From Branchiostoma floridae (taxonomy: Eukaryota > Chordata > Leptocardii > Amphioxiformes > Branchiostomatidae), in the NCBI RefSeq assembly GCF_000003815.2, contig NC_049991.1, forward strand, positions 2,794,582-2,838,741: 44,160 bases of DNA, written 5' to 3'. The notes below the pieces were generated by a model. The model worked only from the letters and a program-made list of their open reading frames with translations, ran no database searches and had not been told where the DNA came from. Shown here piece by piece: positions 12,401 to 21,273 of this stretch. Every line of letters starts with the position of its first letter. Position 1 is the stretch's first letter. A program made the position numbers and the translations under genes.

Positions 12401-15400
12401 TAAATGGAAGAAAATATTTGGTTGCACCCTGTGCACCCACAGAAAATAATTGGGTGCACAGCTCCAATCTTGGGTGCACCTGGGTGCACATACACCCAGT
12501 ATTTTGAGCCATGTTAAAGGCATTTTTTCTTGTGCTTTCTATTCAAGTTTTGCTTTTGTCCACCAGCTAGTTTGGAGCCGAACCTCTGCTTTGACATAAC
12601 ATTAGTCAAGGAAATTTACCTACTTCAATAGTAAATGAAAATTATTGAAATAAAGGAAATCTTGCTCTCTGAAACAGAAATACACTCTTTGTGACACAAA
12701 TCTACAGAATATATTGCAAACACTGGGATTTCATTTCGTGATAGTGTGAAAATGGAGTGTTCGCAATGATTTGTAGTTTAGTTAGCCAAGTATTGCAGTC
12801 ACATACAGTTATGGAAAAATGTTCCCAGTGGTTTTGAGTTCACGGCGAAACAGGAAGAAGAAAAACTGTGAACATAAAACCACTGTGAAAATTTCTGCAT
12901 TTACAGCATATGGCAAAAACTCAGTATTGGTCATCAGTATTGATCCTGAAGAAGGCAACAGTGGTCGTTGAAAATTTGATCCATGTATACCTTTGTGTTG
13001 AAAGAAAGTAGAGATTAGCACTGTACAATGATGAGCTTCCATGAAAAACTCGATGTTTTTTTTTTTACCACCAACCTTGAAGTCAGCAAAGGAAGGTTGT
13101 TTGGTTGCAGGCTGTTGAGGGCGAGTGGTAGACCTGGCCTTCTTGGGCTTGGAAGGACCCTGGGATGCCTGTTGCGGTGCTACAGGTGCCTGTGTGTGTG
13201 GCTGAGGCCGTTGTACATATGCCTGTTGAATCATGCTACTCATTGTGTCCACAACCTGGTTATAACATTAAGAAAGGCAGTGTAACTGTGATCCTCTAAA
13301 GCGGGCATCTCACAGGGCTACACTATTGCAGCAATTTTTTTTCAATTTTCCCTCTAGGTTACATTGACATGCAACACATGGGCAAAAACGTGACTTCTAC
13401 AAACAAAATCAGCTATGCCCGGAATATCACATTATCAGTTTTGGCCAAAAATTAGATACATGCTCTTATTGAGAAAATCGCAGTGTGACCACTGAATTAA
13501 AAGCAATGTAAAATGATAAAGGTCCATCAAAAATGACATTTACACAATTTTTGTAGTAATTGTCACTGTTAGCAACTAGTTCACATCTAGTTCTTGCCCA
13601 TTTACAACAATTTGCCAGTTTTTTAAAAATCTTTTTAAAAATTCACCCTTTCAGCCAACAGATTGGCATCTGGTGACAAAAGTATTTCCTAAACAGTTGC
13701 AGACACTTACACAAATAAGTGGGTGGGCGATTTATACCATGCTCAAGTGAAAGGAGAAAAATTACATCAGAAATTTCAGCACCAAGGAGAGAGCAGTAAA
13801 TAGTACAATATGTATAATATAATAATAATATCGGGTGTATTTTGCAGCCAGTAGGTACCCAAAGTGTGGGTAATGAGGCTGTTTAACGTGGTCGAGGCAC
13901 GGGACCCCCGTTTTACGTCCCTCCCGGAAGACGATTTCGTGGAAAGCTTCGTGAGGCTACAGCAATCTGGACGTCCTTGGTTGGTCCCTCATCCAAGTAC
14001 TGTCCGGACCGCGCGTTGCTTAACTTCCGAGATCGAGGGATCGGGTGTACCAACGCGCCACGCGGCCGTATGAATTTTCTTCAGCAACAAGGACAGTACT
14101 GTGGGGGTGTTTACTGTCCAGTAAGGATATTGAGCAAAACTACTGCCCAGGGCATTGATAAAAGTTAAAGAAGGGTGCACAATAGGGCTGGGTATCGGTA
14201 CAGCGTACCGATACAAAACCGGTTTTTCTTATTGGACCGGTCCAGAAAAAACGGACCTGAAAAGAATAGGTGGACCGGATGTTGGACCGATTAGAAAATT
14301 AACAGACTTTTTATCAGGCATTCACACGTTTTGGCGCTTGCAGGTGGAAGATAATAACAAGAGTGAACTAGAGTACAGAGTTTACAGTCATTTCTACCAA
14401 GTTTTACTGTCGATCGCAAGGGTGCAGTTAGCGTTGTATGATTCTAAAACGCCAGTGTGAGTCAAATAGTCCACCAAACAGATTTGTTTGTAGTGAAAAG
14501 GACCATTGCTTTTAGTCATACTGAATCAGGTTCAGGTTCAGGTCCGAACCTGGACCTAATCCTCTGGACCTGAACCGGACCTGGACCTGAATTTTCTGTA
14601 CCGGTACCCAGCCCTAGTGACAACATTACAGATGATGCAACAGATACTAAATCAGAAACACTGGCACTAAACGTTCTATTTGTTGATCTCTGCACTGTTA
14701 TAATCATCACCTGGAAGGACCCCTACTTTTTTTGATAACTGTGGTGGGTTCTTTTATGTGCTTGAGGTGTGGCTCTTCTCAAACAAGGGATCTCCCTTTA
14801 ATGTTTTATCCGGGGGACGTCCCTAAAGGATTATCTCACTGCACTTGGGGCACTGGTGTGGCACTGCGGGGTTCATTCATTGCGGCACTGTTGTTTTATT
14901 TTCGCAAATTTTTGTATAATTTAGCTATTGCGTGACATGTAAAAGTATCGCGCAAAGTATACGGAAGAAGACAACAAAAGAAACAAAACTTAACAAAATT
15001 TGTTCTTTATCTCTGAAATTCGTTGATTTTTCGAACCCCGCAGTGCCGCACCGGTGCCCCAAGTGCAGTGAGATACCACCCTAACCAAAGCTAAGTACTC
15101 ATTTTCCCTTGTATCTGACCTGTCTCTCCTGTGGACTGAGCCTCTGTAGGATCTCCTCCTGGCTCATGGCCTCTATCTCCTGCTCAGTGGGACCATGGCT
15201 GGTGTCCATGGACTCTACACTCTGTACAGGTCTGGTCTCCTCTACCTCCATGGGCTGGGCATCACTGGACTTAGATGTCATCGGAACGTCTAAACAGATG
15301 GTTGAGATAGTTATGTATACAGTGTCACTGGTGAAAACTAGTGGATACTAGTTGAAATGTTTGACCGTTTCCAAAATCATAACCAGTTGCTTGAGTAACT

Positions 15401-18400
15401 GCTTTTTGGCATATGTACACAAATACCGTATTCACTATTATAATCAAAACAGAGAATATGACAAAAAGGTAAGGTAAGTTTACTACAAGAATTTGTTATA
15501 CGAAGAGTTTTCTACTTTGGCTTTTGAAATACAAGTCTGCATCTATGTAACATGTAATACCAATTTTACATATCATGTAACCAAGACAACAACAGTAGAG
15601 GTGCTCCAATTTGATAAAGTTCTGACTGGTGTTTGTTGGTTAACCTGCTGTTAAGCCAACATCATGTACATGCACAATTCTAATCTCCAAGCAGATCCAC
15701 GGTGGCGTAATATAGTATCAAACCCACCATAGGATCTGCATTCAATCGGCTTCACAAAAGGCTATTAACATCCAATTGTTGCCTAATCAAACTGTGCTTG
15801 CTGTGTATGTGTTAATTGCCCTCCTTCCTGTTTGGTGTGGATCTCCTACAGGGATGTGCGCGGGTCAATGAAGTTGTCCCAATAAAGATATAAATTGTTC
15901 GTAAAATCATTAGCACCTTGGATATTTGTTTAGCTGTTAATACCGCACAAGGAGGGGCAGAGACACCTTTATTCAATAGAAATGCCCCTCCCTGTTCCAG
16001 TCAAGGCAGATCTCCGGTGCCCATTTGACTCCCTTTGGCCGGCTATACTCCTTGGCCAGCTTTGATACTATCTTATGGCACCGTAGGATCTGCTTGGAGA
16101 TTAGCACAATTCTACCTTTTCTGCAGGCAATACGTAACAAACAATAACCTTATACTGTAAATTGTCTGTATTGTAGTACTAAGACAATTTATATGATGGA
16201 GATACACCTACAAGCATTTACAGTACTTTGACAATATGGCAGTAAGCTTTGCTCTCTATACAGCAGGATAAATCAAAGCAAATGAAATGAACCTACTGTG
16301 TGTAGATGTACTTGTTGCAGACTGCCTGGAGGGTTCAGACTTGCTGCCCGTAACTCTCATGGGTTTGTACAAAGAACAATCTAATACAAAATGTACATTG
16401 ATGAGATAGTAGATGTAGTAACCTACTGTGTGTAGATGTACTTGTTGCAGACTGCCTGGTGGGTTCAGACTTGCTGCCCGTAACTCTCATGGGTTTGTAC
16501 AAAGAACAATCTAATACAAAATGTACATTGATGAGATAGTAGATGTAGTAACCTACTGTGTGTAGATGTACTTGTTGCAGACTGCCTGGTGGGTTCAGAC
16601 TTGCTGCCCGTAACTCTCATGGGTTTGTACAAAGAACAATCTAATACAAAATGTACATTGATGAGATAGTAGATGTAGTAACCTACTGTGTGTAGATGTA
16701 CTTGGTACAGACTGCCTGGTGGGTTCAGACTTGCTGCCTGTGACTCTCATGGGTTTGGCTACTGGAGCACTGCTGGTGTGGAGCAGGGAGGGGTCATCCA
16801 CCTTTCTGTGCACCAACCTGGTGGGGACAGGAACCACATTGGTCAAGACCACAACAAAACTAACGAGGCAGAATTTGTGGCAATTTGTCAAAAAAGCTTA
16901 TCATAGCACACTGCTTGAAATTCCCACTTGCACACTTGCAAACGCAACCACACTTTGCTTGGCACAACTTAATTTTAAACCCAGGTTGCTCCTCAACCTG
17001 AAATTTTGCAGTTGAAAGACCTTTCCACCAACTACATGCATAAGCTTTTGTATTTATTTCCTGATAAGATAAAACATAAGTAGTTACACTTAACTGGGAT
17101 AAAAGATAATGGAAAAGTAGCCGATATGAAGAAAGTAATAAGTTGGACAACCTAAATGTTTTGACTCAGGTTGTCACCTGAGCAACCTGGCTAAAAAGTA
17201 TTTCTAGCACTGTATTGACTTTATTCTTGAGTAAAATATTTCTTTCTTTCATCAATGTAGTGTTAAAAATCCTAAACCAGAGTGAGTCAGTGGCTACATC
17301 AATGCTATTTTCCTGGTACCGCAAAATTAGATCCCTGCACACTTAAATGCATTTACAGTAATCAAATACTGGATACTACTGCTACACCAACCTCAAGATG
17401 GCACTACCACTAGTCAGCCCCAGGTTCCTCAGGCTTGTTGACTGCAAGGCACTTTCACCTATGATCTGAAATCAACAAACACTAGAACATGAACAAGGGA
17501 AACTTTCACACAGTAGAGACAGTAAAAGACCAATCAATATTGCTAAAAATGTTGAATTCTCTGAGGAGAGACACACTCACTATTCTTTTTATCGTCTTTT
17601 GTTCTCTGTCAGGTGAAAACTAGATATGCTTGCACAATGCTGCATGTCATATGTTGAAAGCTGTATATTCTATATAATGTAATGATAAAAACAATTTGCT
17701 TAATGTGTTGCATCAACATTGTGAAAAAAAAAAAACCCCACACACCTCTTCTCGCATGTAGACACAGACCGGGTGTATATCAGCGGCACTAGCTGATGTC
17801 AGCTTACCAGCATGGGGACTGAAACATAGGGACAAAATGCTTTAGAGTTTACGCAGATGTCTCAAAATGTACTAAAGCTTTGCCAAGAAGTTTATGTTTT
17901 CAGAAGTATTTGGTGTGACAGTTTGTTTGTTTATCTAGATCTCCATTAGGCCTAGGAAAAAAAATGCTGTGTTTCCTGTTTCCCTACCTACCCTAAAAAA
18001 ACCTGCCAACCCTAGACTTTTTTTGGGGGGTGGGCAGTGGAGTCACATAGCTTCTAGTTAGAATTTTTATTTAGCCTGCTTCCTATTGAAGTAAAACACT
18101 GCTTGTCCCATCTAATGAAGGATAAATGTATCTATCATGCACAAAATTAAAGTTTGACATTGAAAGACAAGTGTCATCATACATTTCAGTTTACTTTGTT
18201 CAACTGTATTGTAAATATGTATCACTAGAATTTTGGCTAGCCTAAAAAAAAATACAAGAAAAAAAAAGATAATCCCTACCTACCGACCCTAATTTTTTCA
18301 GGACTGAAACAGGAAACACAACATTTTTTTTCCTAGGCCTTATTAGACTTAACAATTTACTTGCAAAATCCATTCTTCTTGGAGTCCATTCTAACTTCAG

Positions 18401-20515
18401 TGCTAACTCCCAAAAAACAAATCCTTGCATGTATGGTCGCAATATCTGATATGCAGTGTTTCTGTATCTACGGGACCAGAAATCGTGTGGCCGTGGCCAT
18501 GTTCGAGAGGTGGCTGCTATAGACTAAAATCAAAGGGACTGACAAAAAGTGACCACAATGGCCAGGTGGTCGCTATGCAAAGGTGGCTGTTAATGCTGGT
18601 TTGACTGTGTAGTCCTGAGCTTGTAAAGATGTAACATAGTACATACCTGCCAGGCTGGGTTTCAAAGTGCCTTACCACATCCCACAGGTTGGTGGCTGGG
18701 GGGAAGGGGTGCTTCAGTCTTTCTCCTGACTCCAACTGGGGGGAAACCACAAAGGTTTACACTTCAAAAACCATTTTATGAAATTACGTGTAATATCTAC
18801 GAATGGATAGCAAACAGTTCACTCTACATGTACATGCCTATTAAAGGTAAATAAACAATGCTTACCCTACCACCCAAGGTTGAGAGCTGTTTCTAATTTC
18901 CTTTGGATGTTACAAGTCTCTTGTTCATTGTACATACAATAATTACAAAGTATGAGAAATCAAAACCCAAGTTCCTTTTCCTACTTCAATTAACGTTCCA
19001 AACATCAGGTTTTTGTCTGGAGCTAGTAACTTGGCTGCAATTTCTTTCTTTAACCTAACTCCATGAAAGAAATTGCAGCCACTGTTGGTTCCCTATTAGC
19101 CGAAAAGAAACCTCTGCTTGGAGAATATAGAACTATAAATTACTGTAAATGCATTTAAGTTTCTGGGGATTTAATTTTGCGGTAGCGGGAAAAGGGACTT
19201 TTCGTGGTGGTTTTAACTATCTTAAGTTTGCGGTAGCACCATGCACTGTAGTCTCTTACTGACATGGAAAAATGTTTGCGGTGAAGCGGACACCACGAAA
19301 ACCGCAAACATCAAACCATCCCGAAAGTTTCTGCATTTACAGTACTTACCTGAAGACAGATATTGACATCCGCCTCTGCCCGTGCCTTGGTGGACTTGAC
19401 CATCTCCAGTTTGGCATTGTTGGTCAAGTTGGCATAGCGGACTGGTACGGACAAATCAAGGATAGTCCTCTGGTGCCTGTACGATAAAAAATACATGACA
19501 CAGTGAGATCATGGGAAACATATTTCATCATGACTTCTGAGAACAAGTTTTCATAACAACTTAATTTCGGGGGCCCAATAAATGGACTATATTAAAGAAC
19601 TGACATTGCACTTATTTAGTTAACCAACTGTAACTTTATAATATTGAATATTGATGTACTAATTCTTGAGGCTAACACATTGCTTTGTTAGGCATCAGCT
19701 CAGGTCATATTATGTAGCAAAGTCGTTTTTATTTCATTTCATTGAAAATTGCAACAAGCAATACCAGGCAGCAGTGCTGTGGTTTGGTGCCATCAAACAT
19801 ATATACATCATAGTTACAGCGGAACATTTAAATCAAATAAAGCAACTTACATCAAATGATAATCATTAACATATCCAATAAGCACTATTGACATCATCAT
19901 CATCATAACACCAACAATGACACATGCAATTTCTTAAAAAAAGATAAACTTGTGCCTGAGTAATGTTTATGAACAAATATTCATAACAATATACTAAAAT
20001 TATCTTATTCTTAACACTTACTTCAGATCATATTCTTGAGCAGAGAAACCTTGTTTCTGGCATACCTCCTCCAGTACCTAATGACGACAAGAGACCCATG
20101 GCCATACTTCAACTTGTAAATATTTTGGAGTGCACAATGAGGTCATTGACCCCTACAGGATCGAGCAACACTGACAAATCATTATATTACATCGTTTGCA
20201 AACTTCAAAAACCATCAAGGACGATACTGTGCCATACATACACGTATGTTGCTCTCAATAAAACGTTCCAACATGAATGTAAACAAACATAGCCAAAACA
20301 TAAAACTGCGTCTTGAAAAAAAATATTATTTTGCCAGCACATGTCGGGTCATTTCTGGTCCACTGAAACCTTCCACGTCCTCAAAATTTTACAGTAGGTT
20401 AATCAAGTATTCAGGCATGAAACCTTACCTGTAAAAGTTTGGTGTTGGACGATATTTTCACGGTTTGACGTCTCCCGTTTGGACACAAAATCTGCACACT
20501 CATGGAGGCCGCCAT
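6407..20515 (-). CDS. ASPSCR1: ASPSCR1/TUG, UBX-domain tether protein (18 exons, complete)
   Basis: Exons in transcription order: 20515-20429, 20077-20022, 19476-19350, 18735-18647, 17818-17746, 17465-17392, 16817-16687, 15289-15120, 13255-13076, 12089-12018, 11617-11557, 11229-11154, 8987-8839, 8471-8409, 7732-7680, 7513-7462, 7117-7048, 6599-6407. They total 1776 nt (591 residues plus stop) with matching phases throughout; human TUG has 553. The start MAASMSVQILCPNGRRQTVK is the TUG N-terminal ubiquitin-like domain. Residues about 91-169 (LESGERLKHPFPPATNLW, VCVYMREE, LGLTSGSAILR) form the second ubiquitin-like region. The middle is Ser/Thr/Pro/Gln-rich. The UBX domain is about 421-500 (YPKTVIRVQFPDRTVLQGFF, SPFYLYTTPPRYVLD, LFPAVVVHFG). 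The end, KKVPKWFKMG, matches the conserved TUG tail. Known role: binds p97/VCP and holds GLUT4 vesicles at the Golgi until cleaved on insulin signalling. In amphioxus the p97 role is the safer inference. Confidence 0.93.
7118..7461 (-). other. ASPSCR1 intron 16, no recognised content
   Basis: An AT-rich intron with short A and T runs (7278-7290, 7337-7346). No repeat or exon was recognised. Confidence 0.5.
8010..8305 (-). mobile_element. tRNA-derived SINE with 10-bp target-site duplication
   Basis: On the minus strand the element starts TAACCGGTGCAGTGGCCAAG. It carries an A-box-like TGGCCAAGTGGG and a B-box GAGTTCGATCCCC, the Pol III internal promoter of a tRNA. A tRNA-unrelated body follows and then a short tail repeat, (CTTTAA)n. 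It is flanked by perfect direct repeats AAGTCTGTGT at 8000-8009 and 8306-8315, the mark of target-primed insertion. It lies in the intron between two UBX-encoding exons of ASPSCR1. Confidence 0.85.
9114..9420 (+). pseudogene. Non-LTR retrotransposon fragment, region after the reverse transcriptase
   Basis: Broken plus-strand frames give pieces such as KKRKTEMVWS, GRQWKRWEDNIR and LAALSSAVPKGQID. This resembles the tail often found after the reverse-transcriptase domain of animal LINEs (the R-x-L-x-W-x-GHV...GRRRGRQRKRWEDNI type). Stops and frameshifts interrupt it, so it is inactive. It lies in ASPSCR1 intron 12 in antisense orientation to the host gene. Confidence 0.7.
9696..9725. repeat. 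TTTC microsatellite
   Basis: A run of TTTC units (TTTCTTTCTTTCTTCTTTCT and onward), next to a short segment (TTCAAAGTGATTCATCTCCG) that opens a longer repeat-like stretch with little complexity. Confidence 0.85.
9735..10200. repeat. Probable dispersed repeat in ASPSCR1 intron 12
   Basis: Two related passages, AATGACCTGAAATTTGGCAC (about 9770) and AATGACCTGAAATTTGGGAC (about 9930), show internal duplication of about 160 bp. I see no intact coding frame. Confidence 0.5.
10225..11040. repeat. Degenerate tandem array, about 110-160 bp unit
   Basis: Blocks of the form GGAAGAGTCCATT...TTTTTTAAAATT...TTTGGA(C/T)...GGTGATGAT recur near 10228, 10345, 10508, 10640, 10770, 10897 and 10990 with strong divergence. 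They look like an old satellite-type expansion within ASPSCR1 intron 12. No coding potential is seen. Confidence 0.65.
12203..12507. mobile_element. Putative MITE with GTGCACC inverted ends
   Basis: The left end TTAGGTGCACTGGTGCACCC is mirrored near the right end by TTGGGTGCACCTGGGTGCAC. The interior is AT-rich. It lies between ASPSCR1 exons 9 and 10 (transcript order). Family and exact boundaries are uncertain. Confidence 0.5.
12785..12912. mobile_element. Fragment of the TACTGTAAATGCA MITE family
   Basis: The right end TTTCTGCATTTACAG matches the right end of the element at 19140-19344. The preceding AAACCACTGTGAAAA and GTGGTTTTGAGTTCACGG stretches fit the GTGGTTTT/AAAACCAC arms of that family. 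Confidence 0.5.
13260..13815 (-). other. ASPSCR1 intron 8, proximal part without recognised content
   Basis: AT-rich sequence between exon 9 and the 5S-derived element. No exon or repeat recognised; short T and A runs only. Confidence 0.45.
13818..14070 (-). mobile_element. 5S rRNA-derived SINE
   Basis: On the minus strand, from 14070, the sequence aligns with the 5S rRNA gene: CGGCCGCGTGGCGCG, CGATCTCGGAAGTTAAGCA (box A region) and AGTACTTGGATGAGGGACC (box C region), in the same order and spacing as in animal 5S genes. An unrelated body follows (GGTCCCGTGCCTCGACCACG, TACCCACACTTTGGGTACC) and a TAA-repeat tail near 13820-13832. This is the layout of SINE3-type elements, which use the 5S internal promoter. 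It is not a functional 5S gene, since many conserved positions differ. Confidence 0.82.
14183..14616 (+). mobile_element. hAT-like MITE, copy B (complete)
   Basis: Ends are inverted: TAGGGCTGGGTATCGGTAC at the left and GTACCGGTACCCAGCCCTA at the right. The 434-bp interior has no transposase frame. It is the longest complete member of the family found at 1-289, 5551-5774, 21600-21792, 23497-23836 and 23997-24462. An exact target-site duplication is not clear here, but the copy at 23997 has one. Confidence 0.85.
14735..14825 (-). mobile_element. Truncated SINE body related to the 5S-derived element
   Basis: GGGTTCTTTTATGTGCTTGA, GGTGTGGCTC and AACAAGGGATCTCCCTTTAA follow the order of the 13870-13935 body (GTTTAACGTGGTCGAGG, ACGGGACCCCCGTTTTACG). 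The 5S head is missing. The resemblance is moderate. Confidence 0.5.
14829..15083. mobile_element. Foldback MITE with about 47-bp inverted ends
   Basis: Left arm ATCTCACTGCACTTGGGGCA then CTGGTGTGGCACTGCGGGGTTC; right arm GAACCCCGCAGTGCCGCACC then GGTGCCCCAAGTGCAGTGAGAT. The arms are nearly perfect inverted repeats around an AT-rich centre. It lies 36 bp from ASPSCR1 exon 8 (15120-15289). Confidence 0.8.
15672..16112. mobile_element. Mutator-type MITE with 9-bp target-site duplication
   Basis: The element is 15681-16103. Its perfect 18-bp ends are TAATCTCCAAGCAGATCC and GGATCTGCTTGGAGATTA, extended imperfectly to about 50 bp (GTAATATAGTATCAAA against TTTGATACTATCTTATG). It is flanked by identical GCACAATTC at 15672-15680 and 16104-16112. 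A 9-bp duplication with long inverted ends is typical of Mutator-like elements. There is no transposase, so it is non-autonomous. Confidence 0.82.
16297..16380 (-). other. Candidate cassette exon, copy 1 of 3 (ASPSCR1)
   Basis: In sense orientation an acceptor TTTTGTATTAG precedes 84 nt that end at a GTAGGT donor. Entered in phase 1 and left in phase 1, it adds 28 residues without a stop (NCSLYKPMRVTGSKSEPSRQ then SATSTSTH). It would slot between exons 7 and 8 (transcript order), which join in the same phase. Whether it is spliced in is not known. Confidence 0.5.
16427..16510 (-). other. Candidate cassette exon, copy 2 of 3 (ASPSCR1)
   Basis: Same structure as the copy at 16297-16380: 84 nt, phase 1 to phase 1, 28 open codons, with Thr (ACC) in place of Ser (TCC) before the Arg-Gln pair. 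Confidence 0.5.
16557..16640 (-). other. Candidate cassette exon, copy 3 of 3 (ASPSCR1)
   Basis: Identical by eye to the copy at 16427-16510. It lies only 46 bp from the donor of the main exon (16687), which is very short for an intron, so direct splicing from exon 7 to this copy may be sterically blocked. Confidence 0.45.
16818..17391 (-). other. ASPSCR1 intron 6
   Basis: A 574-bp intron. A short AAATGCATTTACAGTAATC near 17345 is a fragment of the TACTGTAAATGCA MITE family. The rest, including overlapping open frames at 16860-17150, shows no coding signature. Confidence 0.5.
17948..18340. mobile_element. MITE with AGGCCTAGG inverted ends
   Basis: Left end AGGCCTAGGAAAAAAAATGC then TGTGTTTCCTGTTTC; right end GAAACAGGAAACACAACATT then TTTTTTCCTAGGCCT. 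The arms are about 38 bp and near-perfect. A second inner pair, CCCTACCTACCCTAA and CTACCTACCGACCCTAAT, is repeated in direct orientation. It lies in ASPSCR1 intron 4 (transcript order). Confidence 0.75.
18452..18612. mobile_element. Dispersed element, end TTTGACTGTGTA
   Basis: GCAGTGTTTCTGTATCTACG then GGACCAGAAAT is repeated at 29711-29745 inside the oxidase intron. GGTGGTCGCTATGCAAAGGT then GGCTGTTAATGCTGGTTTGACTGT is the inverse of ACAGTCAGACCTGTCTATAG at 29355. The three passages therefore belong to one transposable-element family. Confidence 0.65.
19033..19080. other. Perfect 16-bp stem hairpin
   Basis: GGCTGCAATTTCTTTC and GAAAGAAATTGCAGCC flank a 16-nt loop in ASPSCR1 intron 3. It is short and perfectly paired. 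It may be the remnant of an inverted-end element rather than a functional RNA. Confidence 0.7.
19140..19344. mobile_element. MITE with TACTGTAAATGCA ends, abutting a splice donor
   Basis: Left end TTACTGTAAATGCATTTAAG; right end AAAGTTTCTGCATTTACAGTA. Internal arms such as TTTGCGGTAGC and CCGCAAACATC also pair. The right end stops five bases from the 3' boundary of ASPSCR1 exon 3 (19350), so intron 3 begins GTAAG then TACTGTAAATGCAG. Confidence 0.75.
19501..20021 (-). other. ASPSCR1 intron 2, no recognised content
   Basis: AT-rich intron. A short CATCATCATCATAA run lies near 19890. Nothing else is recognised. Confidence 0.5.
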
Positions 20516-20655
20516 GTTTCACCCGCGCAATGCACCGTGGGATACAAGTTTTTTTCTGGCCCATAATGCCACGCGACAATTCACTTCCGGGTTGCAGACG
20601 ACAGAGTTTGGTTGATCTTGTTGCGCTGTTTTGACCAGTTTTACAGCTTCGTAAG
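20516..20655. promoter_or_regulatory. Probable bidirectional promoter, ASPSCR1 / Kelch gene
   Basis: About 140 bp separate the ASPSCR1 start codon (20515, minus) from the likely first 5' UTR exon of the Kelch gene, whose donor is GTAAGAG at 20656 (plus). The ASPSCR1 start lies in AACATGGCGGCC, which matches the YY1-type initiator motif often placed over start codons of housekeeping genes. An ETS-type ACTTCCGG lies at 20583-20590. No TATA box is seen. The functional reading is inference. Confidence 0.6.
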
Positions 20656-21271
20656 GTAAGAGACTTTGTTGTCAACCATTGAAACTCTTACAGAAACTTT
20701 CCTAAATCAATGAGGAAAGGGAAAGGCCGTAGCCTCATTTTCTTCCTCAAAACTTCGAGAGGTAGACTTGGTGGGGAGGGGGGCATTTTCACCTATTAGG
20801 AATGTCATGGGAAATAGTGTTTCATTTCACTTCCCCTGATAGTAGTTCTAGATCAATGATGCTTTATGAACATGTTCCCTCAGCAAAGTATCTGTTCTGT
20901 AGTGTGACTGTCAGGAACTTAACACTTACTGACTATGACTGTCAGTAACTTTAAACAGTTACTGACAGCCACATTTCAGTAATGTTGCAGTAAATCGGAT
21001 TTACAGTCACTCCTGTAACAAGCAAGTGACTGTGACTGTCAAGTAAGTGACTGTGACTGTCAGTAACTTTAAACAGTCACTGACGGCCACATTTCAGTAA
21101 CATTTCAGTAAATCGGATTTACTGTCACTCCTGTAACAAGTACTCGTGACAGATCTCGTTACAAACCTCTCACTGTTAGTTACTGTCTGGACAGTATTGA
21201 AATGCTACTGGTGATTACTGATAGCAGCTACTACTAAAGACAAGTTCCTTATGAATGTCTTATTTTTTTAG
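20656..21271 (+). other. 5' UTR intron of the Kelch gene
   Basis: The donor GTAAGAG after TTCGTAAG and the acceptor TTTTTTTAG two bases before the ATG (21274) fit a non-coding first exon ending at 20655. The intron holds the tandem repeat at 20939-21147. The first exon's start is not defined. Confidence 0.55.
20939..21147. repeat. 118-bp tandem duplication with embedded palindrome
   Basis: GTCAGTAACTTTAAACAG occurs at 20941 and 21059, and the following GCCACATTTCAGTAA and GTAAATCGGATTTAC blocks repeat in register. Each copy opens with an inverted repeat; in the first copy CTGTCAGTAACT and AGTTACTGACAG are perfect 12-bp arms (20939-20968). GTAAATCGGATTTAC is itself nearly palindromic. Confidence 0.85.
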
Positions 21272-21273
21272 GA

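Larger units (their letters stand above)
16291..16686 (-). repeat. Three 130-bp tandem copies of the ASPSCR1 exon 7 end and flanking intron
   Basis: Units start at 16291, 16421 and 16551, and the true exon end starts at 16681, giving a period of exactly 130 bp. The three units are almost identical to each other (one T/A difference seen). Each contains the exon's last 63 bp or so, the 5' splice site (ACACACA then GTAGGTT in sense) and about 46 bp of intron. Confidence 0.93.

Noticed and set aside
13985-14070. Functional 5S rRNA gene on the minus strand
   Set aside because: Only the internal promoter blocks are well kept; many conserved bases differ and an unrelated body and tail follow, so a SINE is the better reading.
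16595-17150. Overlapping open frames of 72-98 codons on both strands
   Set aside because: They are shadows of ASPSCR1 exon 7 and its tandem copies, or intron sequence.
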